A stretch of 64,000 bases of DNA from JAXMCK01 sp046349395 (GCA_046349395.1 JAXMCK010000006.1:558001-622000); one strand, 5' to 3'; positions 54,662 through 63,718 are shown, counted from the stretch's first letter. Numbers and translations: made by a program. Notes: generated by a model from the letters alone, not told the origin.

Positions 54662-55316
54662 AGATGTGCGGCTCGATCTCCGCCTGGGCCGCCGCCCCGT
54701 CGCCGGCCGCCAGCATGTCGCGTAGCCGGGTGTGCTGATCGACCAGGATCGGATCCGTCTTCTCGCTGCGGAACTCGCGCCCGAACACGATCAGCACGTG
54801 CCGGGCCAGAGCCTCCCACAGCATCGCCACGACATCGTTGCCGGAGGCCGCGATCATCGCCCTATGAAAAGCGAGATCGGCCTTGCTGGCATCGAGCCGC
54901 GCCTCTCGTGCCGCGGCCACGCGCATCGCGTCGATCAATCCGTCCAGCTCAGCGAGCAGTGCCGGCTCCGCCGCGTAGCGTGCCGCGGCGGCGGGCACCA
55001 CGAGCCGCTCAAGGGCGATCCGCGCCTCGCAGATCCGGTCCACGCGGTCGTCGTCGAACGGCACGACATAGGTGCCCCGATGGGCCACCGCCTCGACGAT
55101 GCCCTGCGCCTCCAGCAGCTTCAGCGCCTCGCGCAGCGGCACGCGGCTAACGCCGAGGCGGGCCGCGATCTCGCTTTCGACGAGCCGTTCGCCCGGCTCG
55201 ATGGCACCGCCACCGATCGCATCGGTCAGGGTGTCGGCGATGCGCAGGGCGAGGCTGGGCACCGCTACCGGTGCGAGCAGCACCGAGCCGTCGGTCGGCA
55301 GCGGATAGATCGACAT
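54639..55316 (-). CDS. GntR-family regulator with FCD ligand-binding domain
   Basis: 225 residues. N-terminal winged HTH (LVESEIAARLGVSRVPLREALKLLEAQGIVE, about 45-75) and a C-terminal FCD all-helical domain (from ~100) with metal-ligand pattern DLAFHRAMI and later histidines at QHTRL and EPHIF. It likely senses a carboxylate or metabolite of the adjacent pathway. TTGTA-ACA sites occur in both flanking promoters. It is divergent from the SDR gene. Confidence 0.9.
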   Translation of the reverse strand: MSIYPLPTDGSVLLAPVAVPSLALRIADTLTDAIGGGAIEPGERLVESEIAARLGVSRVPLREALKLLEAQGIVEAVAHRGTYVVPFDDDRVDRICEARIALERLVVPAAAARYAAEPALLAELDGLIDAMRVAAAREARLDASKADLAFHRAMIAASGNDVVAMLWEALARHVLIVFGREFRSEKTDPILVDQHTRLRDMLAAGDGAAAQAEIEPHIFRRRRRG

Positions 55317-55341
55317 CCTGGCCTCGTTCTTGTGGGCCGAG

Positions 55342-55350
55342 TTGTAGACA
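55342..55350. promoter_or_regulatory. Candidate GntR operator TTGTAGACA between GntR and SDR genes
   Basis: Differs by one base from the site before the GMC gene and lies 26 bp upstream of the GntR start, in the 83-bp divergent region. It would allow autoregulation and control of the SDR. Confidence 0.45.
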
Positions 55351-55399
55351 GGTTGTGGTCACCGGCCAATCGTGCCGGGCGCACAGGAGGGCACGGGCG

Positions 55400-56149
55400 A
55401 TGGCGGACCTGACCGGCAAGCGGGCACTGATCTGGGGCGGCGGCTCGGGTATCGGCCTCGGCTGTGCGCAGGCCATGCGCCATGCCGGTGCGAAAGTCGC
55501 TATCGCCAGCCGCAGCATCAAGCGCCTGGAGGAGGCCTCCGCCAAGCTCGGCCACTGCCCCTACGCCGCCGGCGACGCCACGGTCGAAGACGAGGTGCGG
55601 CGCGCCACGGCCACCACCGCCGCGGCCCTCGGCGGCATCGACATCCTGCTGATCAGCTCCGGCTGCGGCGGACCCACGCCCGCCGGCGCCACGTCGCTGG
55701 CCGAAGTCCGCCGCATCCTCGACGGCAACCTGCTTCCGGTCTTCCTCTGCACCGACGCCGCCCTGCCGCACCTCCTGGAGCGCGGCGGCTCGGTCATCGC
55801 CATCTCCTCGATGTACGGCCTCGTCGGCCAGTACGAGCGCCTCGCCTACTGTGCCGCCAAGTCCGGCGTCATCGGCATGGTCCGCTCCATGGCCCTCGAC
55901 CTCGCCGAGCGCGGCGTGCGGGTGAACGCGCTCTGCCCCGGCTTCATCGAGACCGAACTCTCCCGCGAGGTCGTGGCGAAGGAGCCCGACCCCGAGGCCG
56001 TCCTCGCGTTCCGCCGCTCGATGCACCCGATCAAGCGCGCCGGCAGCACCGACGACGTCGCCTCGGCCGCCCTTTGGCTGGCCTCCGACGGTGCCAGCTG
56101 GGTCACCGGCCAAGCCATCCCTGTCGACGGCGGCTACACCATCCGCTGA
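55400..56149 (+). CDS. Short-chain dehydrogenase/reductase of the GMC/GntR cluster
   Basis: 249 residues; AGGAGG ends 9 bases before the ATG. GGGSGIG cofactor loop, ISSMYG serine and YCAAKSG catalytic Tyr/Lys, WVTGQAIPVDGG at the end. It is divergent from the GntR gene and could oxidise the alcohol or reduce the aldehyde/ketone made by the GMC enzyme. Specific substrate unknown. Confidence 0.92.
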   Translation: MADLTGKRALIWGGGSGIGLGCAQAMRHAGAKVAIASRSIKRLEEASAKLGHCPYAAGDATVEDEVRRATATTAAALGGIDILLISSGCGGPTPAGATSLAEVRRILDGNLLPVFLCTDAALPHLLERGGSVIAISSMYGLVGQYERLAYCAAKSGVIGMVRSMALDLAERGVRVNALCPGFIETELSREVVAKEPDPEAVLAFRRSMHPIKRAGSTDDVASAALWLASDGASWVTGQAIPVDGGYTIR

Positions 56150-56189
56150 CCCGCTGCATCGGGGCCGTGGGCTCCCCATCTTCTAGCCC

Positions 56190-57092
56190 GTGGATGCCGT
56201 CCCCGCTCTGTTCGACCCCGTCGAGATCCGCCGCGTGCAGCGGCGCAACGACATGCGCTCGCTCGTCCTGGTGCTGACCGCCGTCGGCATCGGCTGCGTC
56301 GTCGTCCCGACCCCGTCCGCCCTCCTCCTCTATGTCGAGACCTGGGACGCCGAGCGCGCCCGAGCGCAGCTCGACGCCTACGAGCGCGAGAACCGCCCGC
56401 GCCCGCCCGTCCCGCTGCCGACCCGCCGCGCCCTGGTCGGCCTCGACGCCGCCCTCGCCTACGCCGCCGTCCTCACCTTCTTCTTCGCCGCCGACACCCG
56501 CCACGCCTTCGGCCTCGACTGGTCCGAGATCGGTGCCGCCATCGCCGGCCCGATCCGCGAGGGTGCCTGGTGGCGCACGGTCACGGCCCTCACGCTCCAC
56601 GCCGACTTCGCCCACCTCGCCGGCAACATGATCGCCGGCGGCCTCATCTCCCTCGTGCTTTCGCAAATCCTCGGCCCTGGCCTCGCCTGGGCCGCGATCC
56701 TCCTGTCGGGTGCCCTCGGCAACGGCCTCAACATCCTGTTCCACGCCCCCGACTACGCCTCCGTCGGCGCTTCCACCGCCCTCTTCGGTGCCCTGGGCAT
56801 CCTCTCCGGCCATCTCCGCCGCCGCCGCGTCCTCCCCTGGCGCGGCGGTGTCCACCACCTCGCCCCCATCGGCGGCGGCGTCCTGCTCCTGGCTTTCCTC
56901 GGCTTCGGCGGCGAGCGCACCGACGTCGGCGCCCACATGGCGGGCTTCGCCGTCGGCCTCCTCCTCGGCTGGCTCCTCGCCCACTTCGAGAAGCGCGTTC
57001 CCGAAGGACCGCGCGCCCAGTGGGCCTATGCAGGCAGCACGGTATTCCTGATCGCCCTCGCCTGGGCCCTGGCCCTGCACGCATCCGGCTGA
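56190..57092 (+). CDS. Rhomboid intramembrane serine protease
   Basis: 300 residues. The catalytic pair is visible: Ser195 in SVGASTALFG and His249 in GAHMAG, with the L1-loop helper residues His142 and Asn146 in HADFAHLAGNM. Six or seven membrane helices with a hydrophilic stretch at ~53-78. It cleaves membrane proteins within the bilayer. The GTG start is at 56190. Neighbours give no clue to its substrate. Confidence 0.92.
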   Translation: MDAVPALFDPVEIRRVQRRNDMRSLVLVLTAVGIGCVVVPTPSALLLYVETWDAERARAQLDAYERENRPRPPVPLPTRRALVGLDAALAYAAVLTFFFAADTRHAFGLDWSEIGAAIAGPIREGAWWRTVTALTLHADFAHLAGNMIAGGLISLVLSQILGPGLAWAAILLSGALGNGLNILFHAPDYASVGASTALFGALGILSGHLRRRRVLPWRGGVHHLAPIGGGVLLLAFLGFGGERTDVGAHMAGFAVGLLLGWLLAHFEKRVPEGPRAQWAYAGSTVFLIALAWALALHASG

Positions 57093-57198
57093 GCCGACCC
57101 GATCGCCCGCTGGCGGGAGCCCTCACCGATGCTATGGTGATGCTCCGTCCACCATCTCCGCCAGCCGCCACCGGCGCAGGCGAACGAGGAGTGTCGTC

Positions 57199-58179
57199 AT
57201 GCGCCCTGCGAAGATCGCGGTCCTGGCCGCCGCCCTGCTGCTGGCTCTTCCGGCCTATGCCCAGGACGACGCCCCGCTGGGGGAGCGCCTCGTCGACCAG
57301 ATGAACCAGCTCTTCGGCCGGCATCCCGGCCTGCGCGCCATGCACGCCAAGGGTGTCGTCGTCGAGGGCACCTTCACGCCCTCGCCCGAGGCGGCGACGC
57401 TCAGCACCGCCAGCCTCTTCCAGGGCGGCACGACACCCGTCACCGCCCGCTTCTCGGACGGCACCGGCCTGCCCATGATCCCCGACGGCGACCCCAACGC
57501 CAACCCGCACGGCCTGGGCCTCCGCTTCCAGCTCGCCGACGGCGGCCAGCTCGACATGGTGACGAACTCGCTGCCCTTCTTCCCCGTCGCCGACGGCGAG
57601 ACTTTCCTGGCTCTCCTCCAGGCGGTCGCCGCCAGCGGCCCCGGCACCCCGAAGCCGACGCCCCTGGAGCGCTTCGTCGCCGACCACCCCAGCGTGCCTG
57701 CGGCGACGGGTGGCCTCGCCACGCCCGCCGGCTACGGCCGCGAGACCTACAACGGCATCAACGCCTTCGTGCTGGTCGACGCCAAGGGCGAGCGCCGCCC
57801 TGTCCGCTTGCGCCTCGACCCCGTCGCCGGCGACGCCGACCTCGGCCGCGAGGAGGCCGCCAAACAGCCCCCGGACTTCCTGGCCGACGGCCTGATCGCC
57901 GACTTGGCCAAAGAGCCCGTCCGCTTCCGCCTCCTGGCCCAACTTGCCGCTCAAGGCGACCAGACCACCGACCCCTCGAAACCCTGGCCCGCCGACCGGC
58001 CGCTGGCCCTCCTCGGCGAGATCGCGCTCACCCGTCCCGCCGCCGACCAGGCCGCCGCCGCGCGCGACCTCATGCTGCTCCCCAGCAACCTGACCGACGG
58101 CATCGAGCCCTCCGACGACCCGATGATCGACGTCCGCGACGAGACCTACGCCGTCTCCTTCAGCCGCCGATCGGAATGA
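57199..58179 (+). CDS. Periplasmic catalase-related heme protein (SrpA-like)
   Basis: 326 residues with signal peptide MRPAKIAVLAAALLLALPAYA. The catalase fold is minimal: distal His49 in HAKGVVVEG, RFSDGTG, NPHGLGLRF, NSLPFF and the proximal R-x-x-x-Y at the C-terminus (RDETYAVSF). Full catalases are longer, and these small relatives usually show peroxidase rather than catalase activity. Likely a periplasmic heme peroxidase against organic or hydrogen peroxide. Confidence 0.88.
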   Translation: MRPAKIAVLAAALLLALPAYAQDDAPLGERLVDQMNQLFGRHPGLRAMHAKGVVVEGTFTPSPEAATLSTASLFQGGTTPVTARFSDGTGLPMIPDGDPNANPHGLGLRFQLADGGQLDMVTNSLPFFPVADGETFLALLQAVAASGPGTPKPTPLERFVADHPSVPAATGGLATPAGYGRETYNGINAFVLVDAKGERRPVRLRLDPVAGDADLGREEAAKQPPDFLADGLIADLAKEPVRFRLLAQLAAQGDQTTDPSKPWPADRPLALLGEIALTRPAADQAAAARDLMLLPSNLTDGIEPSDDPMIDVRDETYAVSFSRRSE

Positions 58180-58198
58180 GGACCGGGCGGCCGCCCCG

Positions 58199-59542
58199 TC
58201 AGGCGCCGGCCGGCATGCCCGCCGGGCGTGCCGCCCGCGACAGGAAGCTCTGGTTGACGGGGCTATGCGGCTTCAGCGCCAGCCGCTCGTTGGCGATCGC
58301 CTCGGCCATGGCGGTGAGCCCGCCGCGGACGGTCGCCTCGGCCAGCGTCCAGTCGATGATGTCCCGCTGCGCGTGGCTGCCGCCGAAGCTGTTGGCGATG
58401 TGCCGCGAGTCGTACAGCCGGTCGGCCGCGGTCGCGTAGTCGCCGCGCCAGAATGCGGCGAAGCCTTCGACGAGCGGGACGGCGGTGACCTTGCCCCAGG
58501 CGCCGACCTCGGTGTCGTCGGCGCTGGTCCGGTAGCTGGCGAGGATCCGCTCGACCTCGCTCTCCCGGCCGGCACCCAGATAGGCCATCACCGCATGCCA
58601 GTCGTTGAAGGGATAGGTGCGCCCGTCGGCATGGGCGTCCCAGGCGCCGGCCAGCTCGCTCCACCGGTCGCCGACGTCGTAACCGGACAAATGGAGCCGC
58701 CACAGCAGGGCGGACGCATCGACCATGTCGAGTGCCACGGCACTCCGGTCACGCCGGATCGGCCCGTCATAGAGCGCCAGCACCTCGTCCCCCTGACCGA
58801 GGTCGAGGTGATAGAGCGCGTGATGCCACCAGTTGTGGATCCTGAAGAAGTTGTCGTCGCCCGACCAGTGCGGTTCGCGGGCGATCATCCAGCCGATGCC
58901 GTCCTCGGCCCGGCCCTGCATCTCCATGACGTGGGCCACGGCGTGGTGGGCCCAGCTGTCCTGCGGCCGCATGTCGACCGCCTGCCGGCCGACGGCCTCG
59001 GCGCGGGCATAGTCGCCGGTCTCCTCGAGACCGAAGGCATGCATGCCGAGCAGGATCGAGTAGCCCGGCACATCCGGCGTCCACTTCGGCAGCGCCCGGG
59101 CGATGCGATCGCGGAGGCCGCGGGCACTGGCGCGGTAGAAGTCCATGAGATGCCCCGACTGCAGTGCCACGAGGTCGTGCGGATAGGCGGCGTTGTGCCG
59201 GTCGAGTGCTGCGGCGGCACCCGTCCATCGACCCGCGAGGAGGAGATCGAGTGCGGCCGCGTGCGACGCCTCCCGGTCGGACAGCGGCATCGACATGAGT
59301 TCGGCGACGATCTCACGCGCGGCCCCGGTCGCTGCCGGCTCGGTGGCCAGGCCGAACAGATGGGCCTTCAGGATATGCGCCATCGCGAACCCGGGTGCGG
59401 CCTCGATCGCCTGGTCGAGCAACCCGATCGGGTCGCCGCGGTAGACGTTGAACGCGTCCAGGGCCTGATCGAAGAGATCGGCGGCGGCTTGCGTCGCACC
59501 CGTGAGCTCGTTTCCCTGCCTGTCGGTCGTCACAGCTGTCAT
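58199..59542 (-). CDS. TTC38-like tetratricopeptide repeat protein
   Basis: 447 residues. TPR-like helical pairs run throughout, with the TTC38 family hallmarks SWAHHAVAHVMEMQGR, HNWWHHALYHLDLGQ and DWHAVMAYLGAG. The family is widespread; function is unproven. Cytoplasmic. On the minus strand downstream of chaC by about 100 bp with a hairpin (CACCGCC/GGCGGTG) between, so the two may be separate transcripts. Confidence 0.88.
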   Translation of the reverse strand: MTAVTTDRQGNELTGATQAAADLFDQALDAFNVYRGDPIGLLDQAIEAAPGFAMAHILKAHLFGLATEPAATGAAREIVAELMSMPLSDREASHAAALDLLLAGRWTGAAAALDRHNAAYPHDLVALQSGHLMDFYRASARGLRDRIARALPKWTPDVPGYSILLGMHAFGLEETGDYARAEAVGRQAVDMRPQDSWAHHAVAHVMEMQGRAEDGIGWMIAREPHWSGDDNFFRIHNWWHHALYHLDLGQGDEVLALYDGPIRRDRSAVALDMVDASALLWRLHLSGYDVGDRWSELAGAWDAHADGRTYPFNDWHAVMAYLGAGRESEVERILASYRTSADDTEVGAWGKVTAVPLVEGFAAFWRGDYATAADRLYDSRHIANSFGGSHAQRDIIDWTLAEATVRGGLTAMAEAIANERLALKPHSPVNQSFLSRAARPAGMPAGA

Positions 59543-59586
59543 CTCCGTTCGGCGATGTGTTCACTGTCGGGCCTACGTGCTCCGTC

Positions 59587-59616
59587 ACCGCCATCGCACC
59601 CGTTCGGCGACGGCGG
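59587..59616 (-). terminator. Hairpin between chaC and the TTC38-like gene
   Basis: CACCGCC pairs with GGCGGTG over a roughly 15-base loop, 30 bp past the chaC stop. No T-run; a weak or Rho-type end. Confidence 0.35.
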
Positions 59617-59645
59617 TGCGGTCCCGGAGCGAGGCCAGGATGCGC

Positions 59646-60329
59646 CTAGCTTGTGGCCGCCAGAATGCGCTCCGCAACCATCTCCTGCAGCCGCCAGAGA
59701 TTGGCGTCGCGGATGCCGATGGCGTCCAGCTGTTCGACCGTGTTGTAGAGATACTCGGCGCAGGAGCCCCAGTGTCCGATCGCCGTCGCCAGGATGTCGG
59801 CCACCTCGGGCAGCGGCAGTCTTCCCGCATAATCGGGATGCCGGCGGTTCGCCGCGAAGCCGAGGGCGCGGAGAGGGCCGTCCGTCGTCCGAACCAGCAG
59901 CCAGCACGGCACGTTGTTCGAGTGCCTGTAGTCCATTTCCCGGCGCAGGATCTCGCCCAGCCGCTCGGCCGCATGCGTCGCCGGAATCCGATACAGCACG
60001 CCCCGGCACTGTCCGCCTCGGTCCAGCGCCATCATCAGGCCCGGCTGCTCCGGCGTGCCGCGCCAGCGGCTCAGGCGCAGGCAGAACGAGCGATGCCATC
60101 CCGGCGCCACGCCTCGCCGTTGCTCGGCCACCTCGCAGGCGGGGTTCCAGATGAGCGAGCCATAGGCGAACAGCCAGAGATCCTGGCCGGCGCCGTTCCG
60201 GTCCAAGAGGCTTTCCCCGAGACGGGCGAAGTCCTCATCGGTGAGTTCGACGCAATCCGGATCCGGCCCTGAGTCCTCGATGGGTCGGTGGACCCACTCC
60301 ACCAATGCAGCGGTCAGCCTCGGCCGCAT
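59646..60329 (-). CDS. chaC: Glutathione-specific gamma-glutamylcyclotransferase ChaC
   Basis: 227 residues. The substrate loop YGSL (56-59) in LWLFAYGSLIWNP, the catalytic Glu131 (RREMDYR), and GVLYRIPATHAAERL are conserved. It converts glutathione to 5-oxoproline and Cys-Gly in the cytoplasm. Its context is not informative. Confidence 0.94.
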   Translation of the reverse strand: MRPRLTAALVEWVHRPIEDSGPDPDCVELTDEDFARLGESLLDRNGAGQDLWLFAYGSLIWNPACEVAEQRRGVAPGWHRSFCLRLSRWRGTPEQPGLMMALDRGGQCRGVLYRIPATHAAERLGEILRREMDYRHSNNVPCWLLVRTTDGPLRALGFAANRRHPDYAGRLPLPEVADILATAIGHWGSCAEYLYNTVEQLDAIGIRDANLWRLQEMVAERILAATS

Positions 60330-60728
60330 GCGCGCATTCCCCAGAACCTAGGAGCAGAATAGCGCGTCGCCCTTTGCGCACAAGCAGACGGTGCTGCCTC
60401 CGTTTCGGATGCGTCCATTGGCGACGGCCCGAGCGGTCCGCCGAATTAAGAGCGGCCGAAAGATGTAATTTGACGCCGTAGCGGTCTGCTGCCAATGAAG
60501 CATAATTGTCGCCAAGGTTGAGAGTCGGAAGACAAATTCCCCACATGGGAAAGACCGGGGCCGTGCCGAAGCGCATCGCTTACCAACGCCCGAGGACGGC
60601 GCGTCGGGAGCAGGAGCGGTCTGGCATCCCCTCTCCGGCTTGGCCTGCGGACGGGTTCGACTGCGCTCCCTCGGCACGTTACCTGCTCGACCGACCGCTC
60701 GCCGATCGTGGTGAGGGCCGCTGACCGG
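60330..60728. other. 399-bp gap before the AraC pair
   Basis: No gene, terminator or clear promoter was seen. It is slightly AT-richer around 60,440-60,510 and probably holds the AraC-pair promoter. Confidence 0.5.
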
Positions 60729-61796
60729 ATGGTCGAACTCGCGGTAAGGCCGCCCGCTTCCAATCCGGCCGCAACCAGCTTGGAAACGGTCGCTCGCCTC
60801 GCTGCAGCCCGCCTGGAGAGCCTGGGCATCAAGTGGCGGCCCATGGCGGCGCGCCACGGACTGACGCTCGCCGACGAGCCGGTGGACGGCCAGCGGATCT
60901 CGACCTGCCAGGAAAACGCCTTTCTGGAAGAGGCTGCGCAGGCCTCGCGCGACGGCCTGTTCGCCTGGCGGCTCGGCGATATGCGTCTCAGGGACTTCGG
61001 CCTGATCGGCTACGCCGTACTGAATGCGCCGACGGTCGCCGACGCGCTGAGCACCCTGGCATTACTGGTCCCGAGCGCCTGCGAGGCCGTCAGCTATGTC
61101 ACCGTCACGGACGATGGCGTTGCGACCTTCGTTCGTACCTGCTCGGACATGTTCCCCAACAGCGTCTTCGGGCTGCGGCGCATGTTCAATATCCTCGAGG
61201 AACTGGTCGGTCCGGAGTTCACGCCGCTCCGTGCCGGGTTGGCATGCCCAGACGGTGGGCATTGCGAGCGGCTCGCCGCGCAGATCGCGGCGCCCTTGAG
61301 TGCCGATCTGAGTTTCGCCTTCGTCAGTTTTCCAGCTCGCTACTTGCGGGCAAGGATTGCGGGTGCCGACATTCGTCTGGCCGAGACACTGCGACCCTAT
61401 TGGGAGCGCCAGGCAGCGGGCTTCGATTCGATGCACACCGTCCAGCACAGCCGCTTGGCAGGGGCTCTGATGCAGACCCTGCATCATGGCGTACCGACCG
61501 TCGGCGAGCTCGCCGACAACCTTCATGTCGGTCGTGCCAAGCTCGAAGCTCAGCTGAGCCCTCTGGGCGGCTACCGGCTTTTCGTCGACGACGTGCGGCG
61601 TCGACTGGCGAAGGAGATGATCCGCCGGACCTCGCTGCCGCTGTCGTTCATCGCCGAACGGCTGGGTTACTCGGAGCCCGCCGCGTTCTCTCACGCCTAC
61701 CGGCGCTGGACCGGAGAGGCGCCGGGGGCGGACCGCAGCCTGCAGATGTCGCCGGTCGACGACCGCACGCCGACGGCCGCCGGACCGAAGACATGA
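60729..61796 (+). CDS. AraC-family regulator, first of a coupled pair
   Basis: 355 residues from the ATG at 60729 (a GTG seven codons earlier is possible). An arabinose-binding-like N-terminal region of ~220 residues (FAWRLGDMRLRDFGLIGYAVLNAPTVADAL) precedes the C-terminal double HTH (VGELADNLHVGRAKLEAQLS and IRRTSLPLSFIAERLGYSEPAAFSHAYRRWTG). The ligand is unknown. Its stop is inside the start of the next gene (ATGA). Confidence 0.88.
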   Translation: MVELAVRPPASNPAATSLETVARLAAARLESLGIKWRPMAARHGLTLADEPVDGQRISTCQENAFLEEAAQASRDGLFAWRLGDMRLRDFGLIGYAVLNAPTVADALSTLALLVPSACEAVSYVTVTDDGVATFVRTCSDMFPNSVFGLRRMFNILEELVGPEFTPLRAGLACPDGGHCERLAAQIAAPLSADLSFAFVSFPARYLRARIAGADIRLAETLRPYWERQAAGFDSMHTVQHSRLAGALMQTLHHGVPTVGELADNLHVGRAKLEAQLSPLGGYRLFVDDVRRRLAKEMIRRTSLPLSFIAERLGYSEPAAFSHAYRRWTGEAPGADRSLQMSPVDDRTPTAAGPKT

Positions 61797-62875
61797 ACGC
61801 GACATCGATCAAGCACGGTGAGCTGTCGCAACAGGCGAGCTCCCACGATGCCCTGGTGCGGCGCTGCACCGAGGAGATGGAGCGGCGCGGCATCGCATGG
61901 CACCCCTTGGCCCTCAGCCACGGCATCACGCTTCGTCCCCCGCCGGCCGAGGGTGCGCGCCTGTCCGTCCGCAGCGAGCAGGCCATGCTCCGCGACGCCG
62001 AGCGGTTGACGGGCGACAGTTTCCTGGGCTGGACGCTGGGTCGGTTCGAGCTGCGCGACCTCGGGGTGTTCGGTTACGCCGTCCGCAGCGCGCCCGATCT
62101 CCGCGCGGCGCTGCACATCATGGTCGAGATGTTCGGTCTGCTGTCGGAGGGCCCTCAGCTCGTCTTCGAGGAGAGTGGCGGCGAGGCGACGCTCGCCAGC
62201 ACGGTCGACCTAGGCAACGCCATCAATCAGGTCGGCCTGCGAATGACGCTGGCCCATCTGCGGGAGCTGACGGGTCCGGAGTTCCGTCCCCTGCGGGCCG
62301 GGCTGCCCGAGACGGACCCGGACATTCTGGTGGGCCTGTGCGAGCGTGCCGGCACGCGGATCGAGTCCACCAGCGAGACCTCTTCGTTCGTCACCTTCAG
62401 CGCCGACACGCTCGACCGGCCGCTGCCCGATGCGGATCATGGCCTTGCCCAGGTGATGCGCAGGATCTGGGACGACGAGCGGCAGCGGCTGCAGTTGCGG
62501 ACAACGTCCCTCCTTCGCCTGCAGCGCGCGATCATGTCGGTGCTGCCGGAAGGACAGCCAAAACTGGAGCGGATCGCGGAGACCATGGGCCTGTCGAAAC
62601 GTGAGCTACGCTTGGAAATGCGATCGCTCGACACCAACCTGCCCCGAGCGACGGACCTGATCCGCGCGGGATTGGTCGATCGGCTTCTCGCCGAGCCCGG
62701 CATGACGCTCGAACGCGCCGCGAAGGCTCTGGGCTACGGCGAACCGGCGGCGCTGACGCGCGCCCATCTTCGCTGGCGCGGCGTTCCGCCCATCGTCTCC
62801 GGCGTCCGCAGTCCTGTTCGCGTGGTGCCGGAGGAAGCCGGCAGTTGGGTGGCCCATAGCAGTCGGCCGTCATGA
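61793..62875 (+). CDS. AraC-family regulator paralogue, second of a coupled pair
   Basis: 360 residues; shares the N-terminal pattern of the preceding protein (FLGWTLGRFELRDLGVFGYAVRSAPDLRAAL; ELTGPEFRPLRAGLP) and the C-terminal HTH signature AAKALGYGEPAALTRAHLRWRGVPP. The first HTH (RIAETMGLSKRELRLEMRSL) is more diverged. The 4-bp overlap points to coupled translation, so the two may act as heteromers or respond to related signals. Confidence 0.85.
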   Translation: MNATSIKHGELSQQASSHDALVRRCTEEMERRGIAWHPLALSHGITLRPPPAEGARLSVRSEQAMLRDAERLTGDSFLGWTLGRFELRDLGVFGYAVRSAPDLRAALHIMVEMFGLLSEGPQLVFEESGGEATLASTVDLGNAINQVGLRMTLAHLRELTGPEFRPLRAGLPETDPDILVGLCERAGTRIESTSETSSFVTFSADTLDRPLPDADHGLAQVMRRIWDDERQRLQLRTTSLLRLQRAIMSVLPEGQPKLERIAETMGLSKRELRLEMRSLDTNLPRATDLIRAGLVDRLLAEPGMTLERAAKALGYGEPAALTRAHLRWRGVPPIVSGVRSPVRVVPEEAGSWVAHSSRPS

Positions 62876-62967
62876 GAACCCGGGCCGGAGCAGCACGCCG
62901 GCTCGCGCGACGACGCTGAGCATCCCTGAGCCGCGCTGGGGAAGCGCTGCTACCCTTCGGGCTACCG

Positions 62968-62996
62968 TTGACTCGTGCCTGAAATAGGCATATAAT
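62968..62996 (+). promoter_or_regulatory. Near-consensus sigma-70 promoter with inverted-repeat operator; leaderless gene
   Basis: TTGACT and a perfect TATAAT are 17 bases apart. The spacer contains TGCCT-GAAAT-AGGCA (62,976-62,990), an inverted repeat in the ideal position for a repressor. The -10 ends 8 bases before the ATG at 63005, so transcription should start at or beside the start codon, giving a leaderless message; no Shine-Dalgarno is present. Confidence 0.75.
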
Positions 62997-63004
62997 CCTT
63001 ATCC

Positions 63005-63718
63005 ATGGATGACACCCCCTACCGCCTCGACCCCGAGTTCCGCGCCGGCCGCAAGAAGCGCCGCCTCGTGCGGCTCATGGCATTGGGTGCCACCGCCGCG
63101 AAAGCGGCAGCCAAGCTCAACATCACCGACGCCGAGCTCGACGCCTTCACCAAGGATCCGGACCTGCCGGACATGGTCGAGGCCTATCGCGAGATGTACG
63201 GCCTGCCCGAGGAGGAGATCCTCCGCCGCCTGCGCGACCTCGCGATCAAGATCCTGGTCGAGTCGGTCGAGGAACGCGATCCCAAGGTCTGCGCCTGGTT
63301 CTTCCGCGAGCTGCAGCACGCCCGCAATCCCTGCGTGACGCTGGCGAAGTCCGTCATGCGCGCCCAGGAGCGGGCGGCGCGCGAGGCCGCGGAGGCCGAG
63401 GCACCCAAGCCACCGCCCAAGGTGAAACGGGTGGTTTATCCGCCGCGCCCGTACGACGACCTGGAAGCGCTCCGCCACCGCATCACCGTCCGCCTGCGCG
63501 ATCAGCTCATCGTCGCGGCGCAGGAAAAGGCGCGGGACGAAGCAGAGGCGAAAGCTGCCGCCGGCGAGCCGAAGACAACGGCGCGTCCTGTCCAGACGCC
63601 ACCCGCCCGACCGGCCCTGACGCGTAGGATGGAGACCCAGGTCGAACGCGACATCCGCCGCGTCACGGCGAAGCTGCTGGGGAGGCGCGTGCCGGATCTC
63701 GACTTCGACACGTCGTAA
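63005..63718 (+). CDS. Unknown protein with N-terminal HTH-like segment
   Basis: 237 residues, not recognised. Residues ~15-55 (RKKRRLVRLMALGATAAKAAAKLNITDAELDAF) look like a helix-turn-helix as in phage terminase small subunits or small DNA-binding proteins. A central helical domain holds VEERDPKVCAWFFRELQHARNPC; the C-terminal third is rich in Lys, Ala, Pro and Arg and probably disordered. It has the strongest promoter in the window and no ribosome-binding site. Autorepression through the spacer palindrome is possible. Confidence 0.65.
   Translation: MDDTPYRLDPEFRAGRKKRRLVRLMALGATAAKAAAKLNITDAELDAFTKDPDLPDMVEAYREMYGLPEEEILRRLRDLAIKILVESVEERDPKVCAWFFRELQHARNPCVTLAKSVMRAQERAAREAAEAEAPKPPPKVKRVVYPPRPYDDLEALRHRITVRLRDQLIVAAQEKARDEAEAKAAAGEPKTTARPVQTPPARPALTRRMETQVERDIRRVTAKLLGRRVPDLDFDTS

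Noticed and set aside
57123..57140. TCACC-N8-GGTGA inverted repeat before the catalase-like gene
   Set aside because: Short arms and no regulator nearby; could be chance, so not listed as an operator.
60640..60670. GGTTCGACT resembling a tRNA T-loop
   Set aside because: No matching acceptor, D or anticodon stems could be built around it.
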